A DNA stretch of 64,000 nt from UBA4636 sp045534575 (GCA_045534575.1 JAZSJZ010000005.1:1-64000), one strand, 5' to 3'; counted from the first letter of the stretch, positions 50,113 through 59,373 are shown. Numbers and translations are program-made. The notes: generated by a model not told the origin, from the letters alone.

Positions 50113-50189
50113 GGTGCGGAAAATAAATCCCAGTCAAGCATTACCTTGTTAGGTTCAGCGGGTATAATCTCAGCCGTTAAGCACCCCGA
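50110..50189 (-). promoter_or_regulatory. TPP riboswitch (THI element)
   Basis: Minus strand: P1 GGGGTGC/GCACCCC, then the hallmark CTGAGATTATACCCGCTGAA, CCTAACAAGGTAATGC and ACTGGGA. Confidence 0.97.
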
Positions 50190-50210
50190 AATATTCACTT
50201 CGATGGTGCT

Positions 50211-50239
50211 ATTTTAGCAAAAAAGCCTATTCGTGTCAA
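50211..50239 (-). promoter_or_regulatory. Promoter of TPP riboswitch-thiT
   Basis: TTGACA and TAAAAT on the minus strand, 17 bp apart. Confidence 0.85.
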
Positions 50240-50265
50240 TGAATTTTTGCAAATTTAACAAAAAA

Positions 50266-50295
50266 GTCATAAATTATATTTTAAGGGCATAAAGT
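50266..50295 (+). promoter_or_regulatory. Sigma-E-like promoter of spoIVA
   Basis: GTCATAAA (50266-50273) and CATAAAGT (50288-50295), 14 bp apart, resemble the sigma-E consensus; no sigma-A boxes are seen here. Confidence 0.6.
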
Positions 50296-50328
50296 TGTGG
50301 TAGAGTTTGCTATTTTTATGGAGGAATT

Positions 50329-51792
50329 ATGCAAAGTTTCGATATTTATAACGATATTGCCACAAGAACGGGTGGCGATATTTATATCGGCGTAGTAGGT
50401 CCTGTTAGGACGGGTAAATCAACGTTTATCACCAAACTTATGGAAGGGCTCGTTATTCCAAACATTTCGGGCAAGAACGATAAAAAAGTTGCAATCGACG
50501 AAATTCCGCAATCGGCGTCTGGTAAAACTATTATGACAACCGAGCCAAAGTTTGTGCCCGGCGAAGCCGTTATGGTTAAATTTGATAAGGCTAGCGCAAA
50601 GGTTAAACTTATCGACTGCGTTGGTTATTTAGTTGACGGAGCGTTGGGCGCTGAAGAAGAAGGAAAGCCAAGACTTGTTAAAACGCCGTGGAAGGAAGAG
50701 GAAATGCCTTTTATTGAAGCGGCAGAATTTGGAACGAAAAAGGTTATTGAAGAGCATTCGACAATCGGCATAGTAGTAACTTGCGACGGGTCTTTCACTG
50801 ATATCTCTCGCGCTGACTACAAAAAGGCTGAAGATAGAGTCATAAAAGAACTAAAGTGCCTCAATAAGCCGTTTATCGTGCTTTTTAACACGTTAAATCC
50901 TAGTTCAAACGAAGTTAAAAAAGAGTGTTTAGAGCTTGAAAAGAAGCACGGCGTTACCGTTATTGCAAAGAACGTTCTAAACTTAACGAGCGAAGAAATT
51001 GAAGAAGTTATTTCTAAAGTTTTGTTAGAATTTCCTATGCGCTCGTTCGATATTAAACTTCCTAAATGGATGCAAGCGCTTCCGCACGATAACGAGGTTG
51101 TTGCAAGCGTTATCGATAACGTGTTAAATTGCTCAAAGTCGATTTGCAAAATGAAAAATTACGTTGAGGTTGAAAACGCTTTTTCCACTTGGAACGATTT
51201 TGAGGGCGTTTCTTCTTTATCGCTAGATATGGCAAAAGGCGTTGCTAGTTTTAACGTTTCGGCAACCAACGACCTTTTCTATAAAGTTCTAAGCGGTGAG
51301 TGCAAAGAGAAAATTTGCGACGAATATTCTTTAATTAGTTACGTTAAGGGCTTAACGCAAGCGAAAGAAGAATACGCAAAGTTGAAAAACGCGCTTGAGT
51401 GTTCTAGGTCGCAAGGCTACGGCATTACCGTTCCAACGGCAACAGAGGCTGAAATTTCTGAGCCTGAAATTGTTAAAAAGGGCGGGCAATATTGCGTAAG
51501 GGTAAAAGTTACTGTAAATAGCATGCACCTTATCGATACCTTTGCCGAAACGCCTGTTGATTTAATATGCGGTAGCGAAACACAATGCCAAAATTTTGTT
51601 GATATGTTAAACGATGAAAACGGCGATAGACTAAGCGTTGAAATTTTTGGAAAACCGCTCTATATGCTCGTTAACGACGCAATTTCGTCAAAATGCAACT
51701 CAATTAGCGATAACGTTAAGTCTAAAATTAGGCGGACTATTACTAGAGCCGTGAACGAGAAAAAGAATAATCTTCTTTGCATATTAATTTAA
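50329..51792 (+). CDS. spoIVA: Stage IV sporulation protein A (spore coat ATPase)
   Basis: Self-assembling ATPase that forms the base of the spore coat. 487 aa, the usual length: Walker A GVVGPVRTGKST at residues 21-32, VKLIDCVGYLVDGA near 90, and the FAETPVDLICGSETQCQNFV segment in the C-terminal half. GGAGGAATT precedes the ATG. A sigma-E-like promoter lies upstream, in keeping with mother-cell expression. Confidence 0.96.
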   Translation: MQSFDIYNDIATRTGGDIYIGVVGPVRTGKSTFITKLMEGLVIPNISGKNDKKVAIDEIPQSASGKTIMTTEPKFVPGEAVMVKFDKASAKVKLIDCVGYLVDGALGAEEEGKPRLVKTPWKEEEMPFIEAAEFGTKKVIEEHSTIGIVVTCDGSFTDISRADYKKAEDRVIKELKCLNKPFIVLFNTLNPSSNEVKKECLELEKKHGVTVIAKNVLNLTSEEIEEVISKVLLEFPMRSFDIKLPKWMQALPHDNEVVASVIDNVLNCSKSICKMKNYVEVENAFSTWNDFEGVSSLSLDMAKGVASFNVSATNDLFYKVLSGECKEKICDEYSLISYVKGLTQAKEEYAKLKNALECSRSQGYGITVPTATEAEISEPEIVKKGGQYCVRVKVTVNSMHLIDTFAETPVDLICGSETQCQNFVDMLNDENGDRLSVEIFGKPLYMLVNDAISSKCNSISDNVKSKIRRTITRAVNEKKNNLLCILI

Positions 51793-51906
51793 AAATTGGC
51801 GATAATATTCGAATAATATTTGCGTATTTTTCAATTAAAGTTGAAATTAAAAACAAAAATTTAAAAAACCAAGATGATAGATAGGTAGTTTATCACTTCG
51901 TTTTAG

Positions 51907-51950
51907 CCCACCGAGCAAATTTTAATTTGCAACTCGGTGGGTGTTTTTTT
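51907..51950 (+). terminator. Terminator after spoIVA
   Basis: CCCACCGAG and CTCGGTGGG stem with a further inner pairing, then TGTTTTTTT. The 330-base gap holds this, the next promoter and nothing else I can identify. Confidence 0.92.
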
Positions 51951-52050
51951 ACAAAAATTTGTTAAAAAATACGTTAAAAACAACTTTTTTCGCTGTGGTT
52001 TGCTAAGAAAAATTTTATTTGGCGTTTTCAAGATTTTTTTCAAAAAAGTA

Positions 52051-52079
52051 TTGCAATATTTTGGTTATTTTGATATTAT
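52051..52079 (+). promoter_or_regulatory. Probable promoter of uronate operon
   Basis: TTGCAA and TATTAT, 17 bp apart, 44 bases before uxaE. Confidence 0.6.
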
Positions 52080-52122
52080 ATATATAATATTAAAAAATAA
52101 GATTAAAAACAAGGTGGTACTT

Positions 52123-53616
52123 ATGAGCAAATTATTTGATTCATGCAAGTTAGGCGATAAGATTTCTGCTTTTTGCGATAGCAACAAGTTTGAAGTTTAC
52201 GCTGATTCAGTAAACGCTATTGACGATAGCGCAGTGTTTATGATTAAAGAAGCTGATTGCGATAGTCTTATCGTTATCGGTTCTTGTGCGGACAAGTTTG
52301 AAGGCGAAGCATTAAGTTTTGACGGCGCAAAGGCTGTTAAGGCAACTTTAAACCGCGCAAACTCTCTCGCTTTGAAAGAATTATTCCCTTGGACTGCTCC
52401 TATCCGCGTTCTTGGCAAGAAGCGTTCTTTCGGTCTTGGTGATAGACTTGGTATTGCAACCCCTGGTCATATTAAACTTTTCAAAGAATACGACGCTTAC
52501 CCTGTGTTTGCTCAACAATCTATTCGTGAACTTAACCTTACCAACAGAGGTTATGAAGATGTTTTAGCATCTGCAGTGTTCTATACCTTCCGTGATGGTT
52601 ACAAAACTGGTTACGGTGCAGACGGCGACCACTTAAAGACTGAAGAAGATATTGAATACGCATTATCTTTAGGTTTTACTATGCTCACTCTTGATTGCAG
52701 TGAACACATTAAGACGGGCGTTGAAAATATGAGTGCTGAAGAACTTGATTCTAAAGTTACCTTAACCGATGACTACAAGGCTAAATACCTTGGCAAGAAG
52801 TTTGAGGTTGAAGATAGCGTTATTGAATTTAGCGAAGACGAATTAAAGAGAACCGTTCTTATTTATGAAGACGCTATCAAATACGCAACCCACATTTACA
52901 ATAAATATTTAAGAAGTGGCAAGTATGATTGCGATTTCGAAATTTCTATCGACGAAACTGCAACCCCAACTTCTCCAACTCAACACTTCTTCGTATCTAA
53001 CGAACTTATTTTAAACGACGTTAAGTTCCAAACGGTTGCTCCAAGATTCTGCGGTGAATTCCAAAAGGGCGTTGACTATATTGGCGATATTAACCAATTC
53101 GAAAAAGAACTTAAAGTTCACGCAAGTATCGCAAGATATTTTGGTTATAAGTTAAGTATCCACAGCGGTAGCGATAAGTTTGCAACTTTTGCTATTATCG
53201 GCAAATATACCGAGGGTAACTGGCACGTTAAAACTGCTGGAACTAACTGGCTTGAAGCAATGCGCGCAGTTGCTAAGGCTGACGCTAAGCTTTACCGCGA
53301 AGTTCATAAATACGCTTTAAAGATGTTCGACGCTGCATCTAAGTTCTACCACGTAACGACTGACCTTAACAAGATTCCTGATATCGACACTTTAAAAGAC
53401 GAAGAACTTGAAGGCTTGTTTGAACTTAACGATGCTCGTCAACTTATCCACATTACTTACGGCTATATTTTAACCGATAAAGACGCTAACGGAAATTTCA
53501 TTTTCAAAGATAGGCTTTATAAGTTTTGGAGAGAAAATGCTGACGTTTATGCGGACAGGCTTTATAACCACATCGGCAAGCACTTAAAGCTTTTATATAG
53601 CGGTTGCGATAAATAA
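52123..53616 (+). CDS. uxaE: Tagaturonate epimerase UxaE
   Basis: Converts tagaturonate to fructuronate. About 497 aa of the UxaE family: KRSFGLGDRLGIATPGHIKL near residue 100, FAQQSIRELNLTNRGYEDVL near 130, YGADGDHLKTEEDIEYAL, and a metal-site-like FEISIDETATPTSPTQHFFV near 285. ATG 52123 follows AAGGTGG; the upstream open frame is AT-rich non-coding DNA. First gene of the uronate operon. Codon use is strongly biased (GAC, AAC, GCT, GTT), as in well-expressed genes. Confidence 0.9.
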   Translation: MSKLFDSCKLGDKISAFCDSNKFEVYADSVNAIDDSAVFMIKEADCDSLIVIGSCADKFEGEALSFDGAKAVKATLNRANSLALKELFPWTAPIRVLGKKRSFGLGDRLGIATPGHIKLFKEYDAYPVFAQQSIRELNLTNRGYEDVLASAVFYTFRDGYKTGYGADGDHLKTEEDIEYALSLGFTMLTLDCSEHIKTGVENMSAEELDSKVTLTDDYKAKYLGKKFEVEDSVIEFSEDELKRTVLIYEDAIKYATHIYNKYLRSGKYDCDFEISIDETATPTSPTQHFFVSNELILNDVKFQTVAPRFCGEFQKGVDYIGDINQFEKELKVHASIARYFGYKLSIHSGSDKFATFAIIGKYTEGNWHVKTAGTNWLEAMRAVAKADAKLYREVHKYALKMFDAASKFYHVTTDLNKIPDIDTLKDEELEGLFELNDARQLIHITYGYILTDKDANGNFIFKDRLYKFWRENADVYADRLYNHIGKHLKLLYSGCDK

Positions 53617-53654
53617 GCGGTTAAAACTTTAGTTTTAAAAAAACAAAAACTTTA

Positions 53655-53690
53655 GCGGAAAAGTTTAGATAAGAGGCTGAACTTTTCCGC
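53655..53690 (+). other. Hairpin between uxaE and kdgK
   Basis: GCGGAAAAGTT and AACTTTTCCGC form a stem; no T-run follows, so it may protect mRNA ends or set relative expression. Confidence 0.55.
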
Positions 53691-53762
53691 AAATAACATA
53701 AAAACCAACGCCAAATAAGGCGATAATAAATACGAAATAAAACACATAGAGAGGTTTAAATT

Positions 53763-54836
53763 ATGAAGTTAAGAGAGAATTGCAAATATTCACTCATCGT
53801 TCCATCAAGCATGGGTGTTAGAATTACTCCTGCACAACGCCAACCTGTTCACACTAGCGATACTTTCAAAATGCAAGTAACTAGTGCTGAAACTAACGTT
53901 GCATCTATTTCTGCTGCATTAGGTTTACCTGTTAAAGTTTTAACAACTTTCGTTAAGGGTAGCCCTATCGCTGCTATGATCAAGGCAGATTTACGTCGCA
54001 GAAATATGGATTACGAAGGTGCTGAAGTTCCACAAGGCGGTCCTTGGGGATACCGTCACCAATTCAACATTGCTGATAGCGGTTTCGGTATGAGAGCGCC
54101 TAGAGTTTGCAACGACCGTGCTGGCGAAGTTGGTAGAACGCTCAACATCAAAGATTTTGACGTTGATAGAATTTTCGGTCAAGAAGGCGTTCAAATTCTT
54201 CACTTATCAGGTCTTATTGCTGCACTATCTCCAGATACTAGCAAATTCTGTTTAGAACTTGCTAGAGCGGCTAAAAAATACGGCACTTGCATCTCTTTTG
54301 ACTTAAACTACCGTGCTTCTTTCTGGATTAACAGAGAAGAAGAACTTTCTGCAATCTTCAAAGAAATCGCTAGCGTTGCTGATATCTTAATCGGTAACGA
54401 AGAAGACTTCCAATTAGCGCTCGGCGTTAAAGGCCCTGAAGCTGGTGGTAAGAACATTGGCGATAAGATTGAAAACTTTAAAGCAATGGTTAAGAACGTT
54501 AAGGCTGAATATCCTCACGCTTCAATGTTCGCTACCACTTTGCGCCAAGTTATCTCTGCAAACGAACACTTATGGGGCGCAATTATGCTCTCTGGCGATA
54601 ACTGGCAAGTTATCGAACCTAGACCTATCCAAGTTATCGACCGTATCGGCGGTGGCGACGGCTTCGTAGGCGGTATGCTCTACGGCGTATTGAAGGGCTG
54701 GGAAGATGAGAAGTGCGCTCAATTTGCTTGGGCAACCGGCGCATTAGTAACCACTTTAGTAAACGACTTCGGCGAACCAGCTGACGAAGACCAAGTTTGG
54801 GCTATTTGGCAAGGTAACGCAAGAGTTCAAAGATAA
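53763..54836 (+). CDS. kdgK: 2-keto-3-deoxygluconate kinase, PfkB family
   Basis: Phosphorylates KDG to KDPG. 357 aa PfkB fold; the catalytic aspartate lies in VIDRIGGGDGFVGGMLYG near residue 303, and the central sheet includes SFDLNYRASFWI and LIGNEEDFQLALG. The catalytic motif reads GGGD in place of the usual GAGD, a mild change. Substrate follows from operon context with UxaE and KDPG aldolase. A strong codon bias matches uxaE. Confidence 0.85.
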   Translation: MKLRENCKYSLIVPSSMGVRITPAQRQPVHTSDTFKMQVTSAETNVASISAALGLPVKVLTTFVKGSPIAAMIKADLRRRNMDYEGAEVPQGGPWGYRHQFNIADSGFGMRAPRVCNDRAGEVGRTLNIKDFDVDRIFGQEGVQILHLSGLIAALSPDTSKFCLELARAAKKYGTCISFDLNYRASFWINREEELSAIFKEIASVADILIGNEEDFQLALGVKGPEAGGKNIGDKIENFKAMVKNVKAEYPHASMFATTLRQVISANEHLWGAIMLSGDNWQVIEPRPIQVIDRIGGGDGFVGGMLYGVLKGWEDEKCAQFAWATGALVTTLVNDFGEPADEDQVWAIWQGNARVQR

Positions 54837-54846
54837 TTTTAACAAA

Positions 54847-54880
54847 ACCGTAGCGCATAATTTTATGTGCTACGGCTTTG
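54847..54880 (+). terminator. Partial terminator after kdgK
   Basis: CCGTAGCGCATA and ATGTGCTACGG stem, weak T-run (CTTTG); probably attenuates rather than stops. Confidence 0.6.
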
Positions 54881-54925
54881 CTGTATTTTAAAACATATTT
54901 AAATTAAATTAGGAGTTATATATTT

Positions 54926-56377
54926 ATGAAAAAAGCAGACATTGGTTTAATTGGTCTCGCCGTTATGGGCGAAAATCTCGTTATGAACATGGAAAGAAAC
55001 GGCTTCACCGTTGCTGTTTATAACAGAACTACTGAAAAAGTTACTAACTTCGTTGAAGGTAGAGCAAAAGGCAAAAACATTATCGGCACTTACTCTTTGC
55101 AAGAATTTATCGATTCACTCGCTAAACCTCGTAAAGTTATGATGATGGTTAAGGCTGGTAAGCCTGTTGACGATTTTATTGATACTTTAATCCCTTACCT
55201 TGAAGAAGGCGATATCATTATCGATGGTGGTAACTCACACTTCCCTGATACCGCTAGAAGAACAGCTTACGTTGAAAGCAAGGGCTTATTATATATTGGA
55301 ACGGGCGTTTCAGGCGGTGAAGAAGGTGCTTTAAACGGTCCATCATTAATGCCTGGTGGTTCTAAGGCTGCATGGGAATCTGTAAAACCTATCTTCCAAG
55401 CAATCTGCGCTAAGGTAGAAGACGGCGCTCCTTGCTGTGATTGGGTTGGTGAAAACGGTGCTGGCCACTTCGTTAAGATGGTTCACAATGGTATTGAATA
55501 CGGCGATATGCAACTTATCTGCGAAGCTTACCAAATTATGAGAGACCTTCTTGGTATGTCTGCTGACGAAATGCACGAAGTATTCGCTGAATGGAACAAG
55601 GGCGAACTCGATAGTTACCTTATCGAAATCACTAAAGACATTTTAGCATATAAAGATACTGACGGCGCTCCACTCGTTGACAAGATTTTAGACACTGCTG
55701 GTCAAAAGGGAACTGGTAAGTGGACTGGTATTGCTTCAATGGACGAAGGTGTTCCTCTAACTTTAATTGGTGAAGCAGTTTACGCTAGATGCTTATCTGC
55801 AATGAAGGAAGAAAGAGTAGTTGCTTCTAAGAAGTTTACTAAAGTTGCTCCTAAGTTCACCGGCGATAAGAAGGCTTTCATTGAAGATATCAAGAACGCA
55901 CTTTACGCTGCAAAAATCGTTTCTTACGCTCAAGGCTATACCTTAATGCGCTCTGCTGCTAAGACTTACGGTTGGAACCTTAACTACGGCGGTATTGCTT
56001 TAATGTGGAGAGGTGGTTGCATTATCCGTTCTAAATTCTTAGGCAAGATTAAAGACGCTTACGATGCTAACCCAGAACTTTCGAACCTCTTACTTGACCC
56101 ATTCTTCAAAGATACAATCGAAGGCTTAACTGAAAGTTGGAGAAGAGTTGTTAGCCAAGCAGTTCTCAACGGTATTCCTGTTGCTTGTATGGCATCTGCT
56201 CTTAACTACTTCGATGGTTACACTACTGAATGCTTACCTGCAAACTTATTGCAAGCTCAACGTGACTACTTCGGCGCACACACTTATGAAAGACTTGATA
56301 ACGAAAGAGGCAAGTTCTTCCATACTAACTGGACTGGCCGTGGTGGTAACACTTCTGCAAGCGAATACAAAGTATAA
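54926..56377 (+). CDS. gnd: 6-phosphogluconate dehydrogenase, decarboxylating
   Basis: 483 aa, the length of the long (non-GntZ) Gnd. NADP motif IGLIGLAVMGENLVMNMERN at residues 8-27, IIDGGNSHFPDT near 110, and the signature VGENGAGHFVKMVHNGIEYG near 180. Oxidises 6-phosphogluconate to ribulose-5-phosphate. Its place inside a uronate operon is not usual and suggests gluconate-type intermediates also enter here. Start follows AGGAG. Confidence 0.95.
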   Translation: MKKADIGLIGLAVMGENLVMNMERNGFTVAVYNRTTEKVTNFVEGRAKGKNIIGTYSLQEFIDSLAKPRKVMMMVKAGKPVDDFIDTLIPYLEEGDIIIDGGNSHFPDTARRTAYVESKGLLYIGTGVSGGEEGALNGPSLMPGGSKAAWESVKPIFQAICAKVEDGAPCCDWVGENGAGHFVKMVHNGIEYGDMQLICEAYQIMRDLLGMSADEMHEVFAEWNKGELDSYLIEITKDILAYKDTDGAPLVDKILDTAGQKGTGKWTGIASMDEGVPLTLIGEAVYARCLSAMKEERVVASKKFTKVAPKFTGDKKAFIEDIKNALYAAKIVSYAQGYTLMRSAAKTYGWNLNYGGIALMWRGGCIIRSKFLGKIKDAYDANPELSNLLLDPFFKDTIEGLTESWRRVVSQAVLNGIPVACMASALNYFDGYTTECLPANLLQAQRDYFGAHTYERLDNERGKFFHTNWTGRGGNTSASEYKV

Positions 56378-56412
56378 AAAAGGCGAATAATCGACCTATA
56401 GACCCATATTTT
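56378..56412 (-). repeat. Dispersed gene-end motif, copy p
   Basis: Minus-strand reading GGTCTATAGGTCGATTATT with A-run and T-run flanks. Confidence 0.65.
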
Positions 56413-56431
56413 TAAGGAGACATTACGAAAA

Positions 56432-57280
56432 ATGAGTATTCATACACCTGATTTAAAAGGAAAAGTTGCAATCGTTACTGGTGGTAGTGGCGTATTGTGC
56501 AGTCAATTCTGCAAGATTTTAGCAAAATGTGGCGCAAAAGTTGTTGTTGCTGGTATCGACCAAGTTCTCGGTGATAAAGTTGTTAACGAAATCAAGGCTG
56601 AAGGCGGTGAAGCAATCAGCATGATTATGAACGTTCTCGATAAAGAAAACATCAAGGCTTGCCACGAAGAAATTTTAAAGGTTTACGGACCTTGCGATAT
56701 TTTAATTAACGGCGCTGGCGGTAACAGCCCTAAGGCTTCAACCGATTGCGAATATCATGACGACGCTGTTATGAACGACCCTGACAAGAAGAGTTTCTTT
56801 GACCTCGATTCTCGCGGTTTTGATTTCGTGTTTGGTCTTAACTTCAACGGCACGTTGTTCCCAACTCAAGAATTTGCAAAAGATATGCTCGGTAGAGAAG
56901 GTTGCACAATCATCAACGTTTCTTCAATGAATGCCTTCACTCCGCTTACTAAAATTCCTGCATACTCTGCTGCAAAGGCTGCCATTTCTAACTTTACTAA
57001 ATGGCTTGCTACTCACTTTGCAAAAAGTGGTATTAGAGTTAACGCAATCGCTCCGGGATTTTTCTCTACTGCACAAAACGCGGCGCTCTTATGGAACGCT
57101 GACGGCACTCCAACCGCTAGAACTAACAAGATTTTAAACAATACTCCAATGGGTAGATTTGGTGAAGCGCACGAACTTATCGGCACGTTAATGTGGCTTG
57201 TTGATAACGATATGTCTGGCTTTGTTACGGGCACGGTTATCCCTGTTGACGGTGGCTTCTCTGCTTACTCTGGCGTATAA
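56432..57280 (+). CDS. uxuB: SDR oxidoreductase, probable fructuronate reductase (UxuB/YjmF type)
   Basis: 282 aa short-chain dehydrogenase. Cofactor motif VTGGSGVLCSQFCKI near residue 15, NGAGGNSP near 93, catalytic S-YxxxK with PAYSAAKAA near 175. It resembles the SDR-type D-mannonate oxidoreductases of Bacillota (YjmF), which reduce fructuronate to mannonate. This follows UxaE in the pathway. Mannonate dehydratase (UxuA) is not in the window. Confidence 0.8.
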   Translation: MSIHTPDLKGKVAIVTGGSGVLCSQFCKILAKCGAKVVVAGIDQVLGDKVVNEIKAEGGEAISMIMNVLDKENIKACHEEILKVYGPCDILINGAGGNSPKASTDCEYHDDAVMNDPDKKSFFDLDSRGFDFVFGLNFNGTLFPTQEFAKDMLGREGCTIINVSSMNAFTPLTKIPAYSAAKAAISNFTKWLATHFAKSGIRVNAIAPGFFSTAQNAALLWNADGTPTARTNKILNNTPMGRFGEAHELIGTLMWLVDNDMSGFVTGTVIPVDGGFSAYSGV

Positions 57281-57306
57281 AACACAAAAAATTTAGAAGG
57301 TATAAA

Positions 57307-58575
57307 ATGCGAATTTTTCTCGAAGAAAAAACACCTGCTGGGCTTACTAACGAGGAAATTAAACAGGCGTTATTACAATCAATCGATGGCAAGGCTTTGA
57401 AAAAAGTCTTGCTAATCCCGCCTGATTTTACCCGTTTCCACTCAAACGCAGGTTTTATAACTAACGTATATTACAACGAACTTACTAAAAACGGTTGCGA
57501 AGTTGATATTTTGCCAGCGCTAGGCACGCATTTCCCTATGACGGAAGAAGAGTGCTTAAAAATGTTTGGCGATATTCCTTTCGATAGGTTTATCGAACAC
57601 CGTTGGCGTGATGACGTGGTTACCGTAGGCACGGTTCCTGGCGAATATTTAAGCCAAGTTAGCGAAGGTATTTGGGATGCGCCTATTGAATGCCAAGTAA
57701 ACAAACTTATCGTAAGTGGCGAGTATGACCTTATTATTTCTATCGGTCAAGTTGTTCCGCACGAAGTTGTTGGTATGGCTAACCACGGCAAGAACATATT
57801 CGTTGGCTGTGGCGGTAGCGAATTTATTAATAAGTCGCATATGCTAGGCGCAATGTATGGCATGGAAAGAATTATGGGTAAGGATCACACTCCTCCTAGA
57901 AAACTTTTCGACTACGGCGTTGAAAATTTCTTGAAAGACGTTCCACTTTTATTCGTTTTAACTGTAACCACAGCACCGGGTGGCGTTATTAACACTCACG
58001 GCGTGTTTATCAGCGAAGAGCGTATTGCTTTAGAAAAGGCCATTGCTATGGCTCAAAAAACTAACCTTGATATCGTTGAAAAGCCGTTCAAAAAGTGCGT
58101 AGTTTATCTTGATCCTACGGAATTTCGTTCAACTTGGCTTGGAAACAAGTCGGTTTATAGAACGAGAATGGCTATTGCCGACGGCGGTGAACTTATTGTT
58201 TTAGCACCGGGCGTTCAAATGTTCGGCGAAGACCCTAAGAACGATGCTTTCATTAGAAAGTATGGCTATATGGGCAGAGAAAAGGTTCTTGAAATGTTAA
58301 AAACTAATCAAGAAATGAAAGATAACATGGGCGCAGCCGCTCACCTTATCCACGGCTCTTCGGACGGCAGATTTTCTATAACCTACGCCGTTAAGAACAT
58401 AACTAAGGAAGAAATTGCTTCCGTTCACTTCATCCCTGCTGATTACGATGAAATGATTAAGCGTTATGACCCTGAAAAACTTCAGTTTGGTTATAACACT
58501 ATGCCAGACGGCGAAGAAATTTACTTTATTCCAAACCCAGCGCTAGGCTTATGGGTTGCAAAGGATAAACTTTAA
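57307..58575 (+). CDS. LarA-like nickel-pincer racemase/epimerase
   Basis: 422 aa LarA superfamily. Residues that hold the nickel-pincer cofactor in LarA have equivalents: H in ALGTHFPMT near 78, VVPHEVVGMANHGKNIFVG near 155-173 with both H and K, and SHMLGAM near 185. Family members racemise or epimerise 2-hydroxyacids, including sugar acids. Its place between UxuB and an HAD enzyme suggests a sugar acid (mannonate, gluconate or similar). The cofactor makers LarB, LarC and LarE are not in the window. Confidence 0.85.
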   Translation: MRIFLEEKTPAGLTNEEIKQALLQSIDGKALKKVLLIPPDFTRFHSNAGFITNVYYNELTKNGCEVDILPALGTHFPMTEEECLKMFGDIPFDRFIEHRWRDDVVTVGTVPGEYLSQVSEGIWDAPIECQVNKLIVSGEYDLIISIGQVVPHEVVGMANHGKNIFVGCGGSEFINKSHMLGAMYGMERIMGKDHTPPRKLFDYGVENFLKDVPLLFVLTVTTAPGGVINTHGVFISEERIALEKAIAMAQKTNLDIVEKPFKKCVVYLDPTEFRSTWLGNKSVYRTRMAIADGGELIVLAPGVQMFGEDPKNDAFIRKYGYMGREKVLEMLKTNQEMKDNMGAAAHLIHGSSDGRFSITYAVKNITKEEIASVHFIPADYDEMIKRYDPEKLQFGYNTMPDGEEIYFIPNPALGLWVAKDKL

Positions 58576-58581
58576 GATTTT

Positions 58582-59373
58582 ATGAACTATAAGTTAATTG
58601 CCGTTGATATCGACGGAACTTTATACAATTCACAAAGTCAGTTGACTGACCGCACGATAAGTGCGGTCAAGTCAGCAATAAAAAAAGGTTGCTATTTCGT
58701 TTTATCAACGGGCAGACCTTACGAAGGCGTTTCAAAAATCATAAAAGCACTCTCTTTAGAGAATATGCCTTATATTTTATATAACGGCGCAATGGTTATG
58801 ATAGGCGGGGAGAAGATTTATTCTCTCACAATCGACCCAAGCGATGCTAAAAAAGTTGTTGATGAAGGTCATAAACGCGGTGCTACTATGATTTGTTGGT
58901 CAAACAACCAACTTTACGCAGAATTTTATAACGAAAAAATTGAATTTTATAAAAACATTTCAGGCGTTGAGCCGATTATTGTTGAGAGTTTGGCGGACGT
59001 TGCCGAGCAAGGCATAACCAAATTCGTTTGGTATGATACCGTTGAACTTACCAACAAAAACCACGCTGAACTTAAAGAAAAACTCGGCGCAACGTTAAAC
59101 GTTCATCCTTCACGCGTTGATTTTTTAGAATTTGTTAATAAAGATTGCTCTAAGGCAAAGGCAATGGCAATCATAAATGAAAAACTTAATTTAAAGCGTG
59201 AAGAAACTGTAGCGATAGGCGATGGCTTTAACGATTTACCAATGCTTGAGTTTGCTGGGCTTGGCGTTGCAATGGCTAACGCTAATCAAGCTGTTAAAGA
59301 TAGGTGCGGGCTGGTTACCGACTCTAACGATAACGACGGCGTTGCTACGTTTATCGAAAAATATATATTATAA
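58582..59373 (+). CDS. Cof-type HAD hydrolase
   Basis: 263 aa with the C2B cap of Cof-type sugar phosphatases. Motif I is AVDIDGTLYNS at residues 7-17, motif II LSTGRPYEG near 42, motif III lysine near 195, motif IV GDGFNDLPMLEFAG near 214. Probably dephosphorylates a sugar phosphate; substrate unknown. It starts six bases after the LarA-like gene, so it is in the operon. Confidence 0.9.
   Translation: MNYKLIAVDIDGTLYNSQSQLTDRTISAVKSAIKKGCYFVLSTGRPYEGVSKIIKALSLENMPYILYNGAMVMIGGEKIYSLTIDPSDAKKVVDEGHKRGATMICWSNNQLYAEFYNEKIEFYKNISGVEPIIVESLADVAEQGITKFVWYDTVELTNKNHAELKEKLGATLNVHPSRVDFLEFVNKDCSKAKAMAIINEKLNLKREETVAIGDGFNDLPMLEFAGLGVAMANANQAVKDRCGLVTDSNDNDGVATFIEKYIL

Noticed and set aside
50082..50198. 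N-terminal extension of ThiT
   Set aside because: These codons are the TPP riboswitch; ATG 50081 follows AAGGAG.
51937..52122. Long N-terminal extension of UxaE
   Set aside because: AT-rich run over a terminator tail and the promoter; a good ribosome site lies before ATG 52123.
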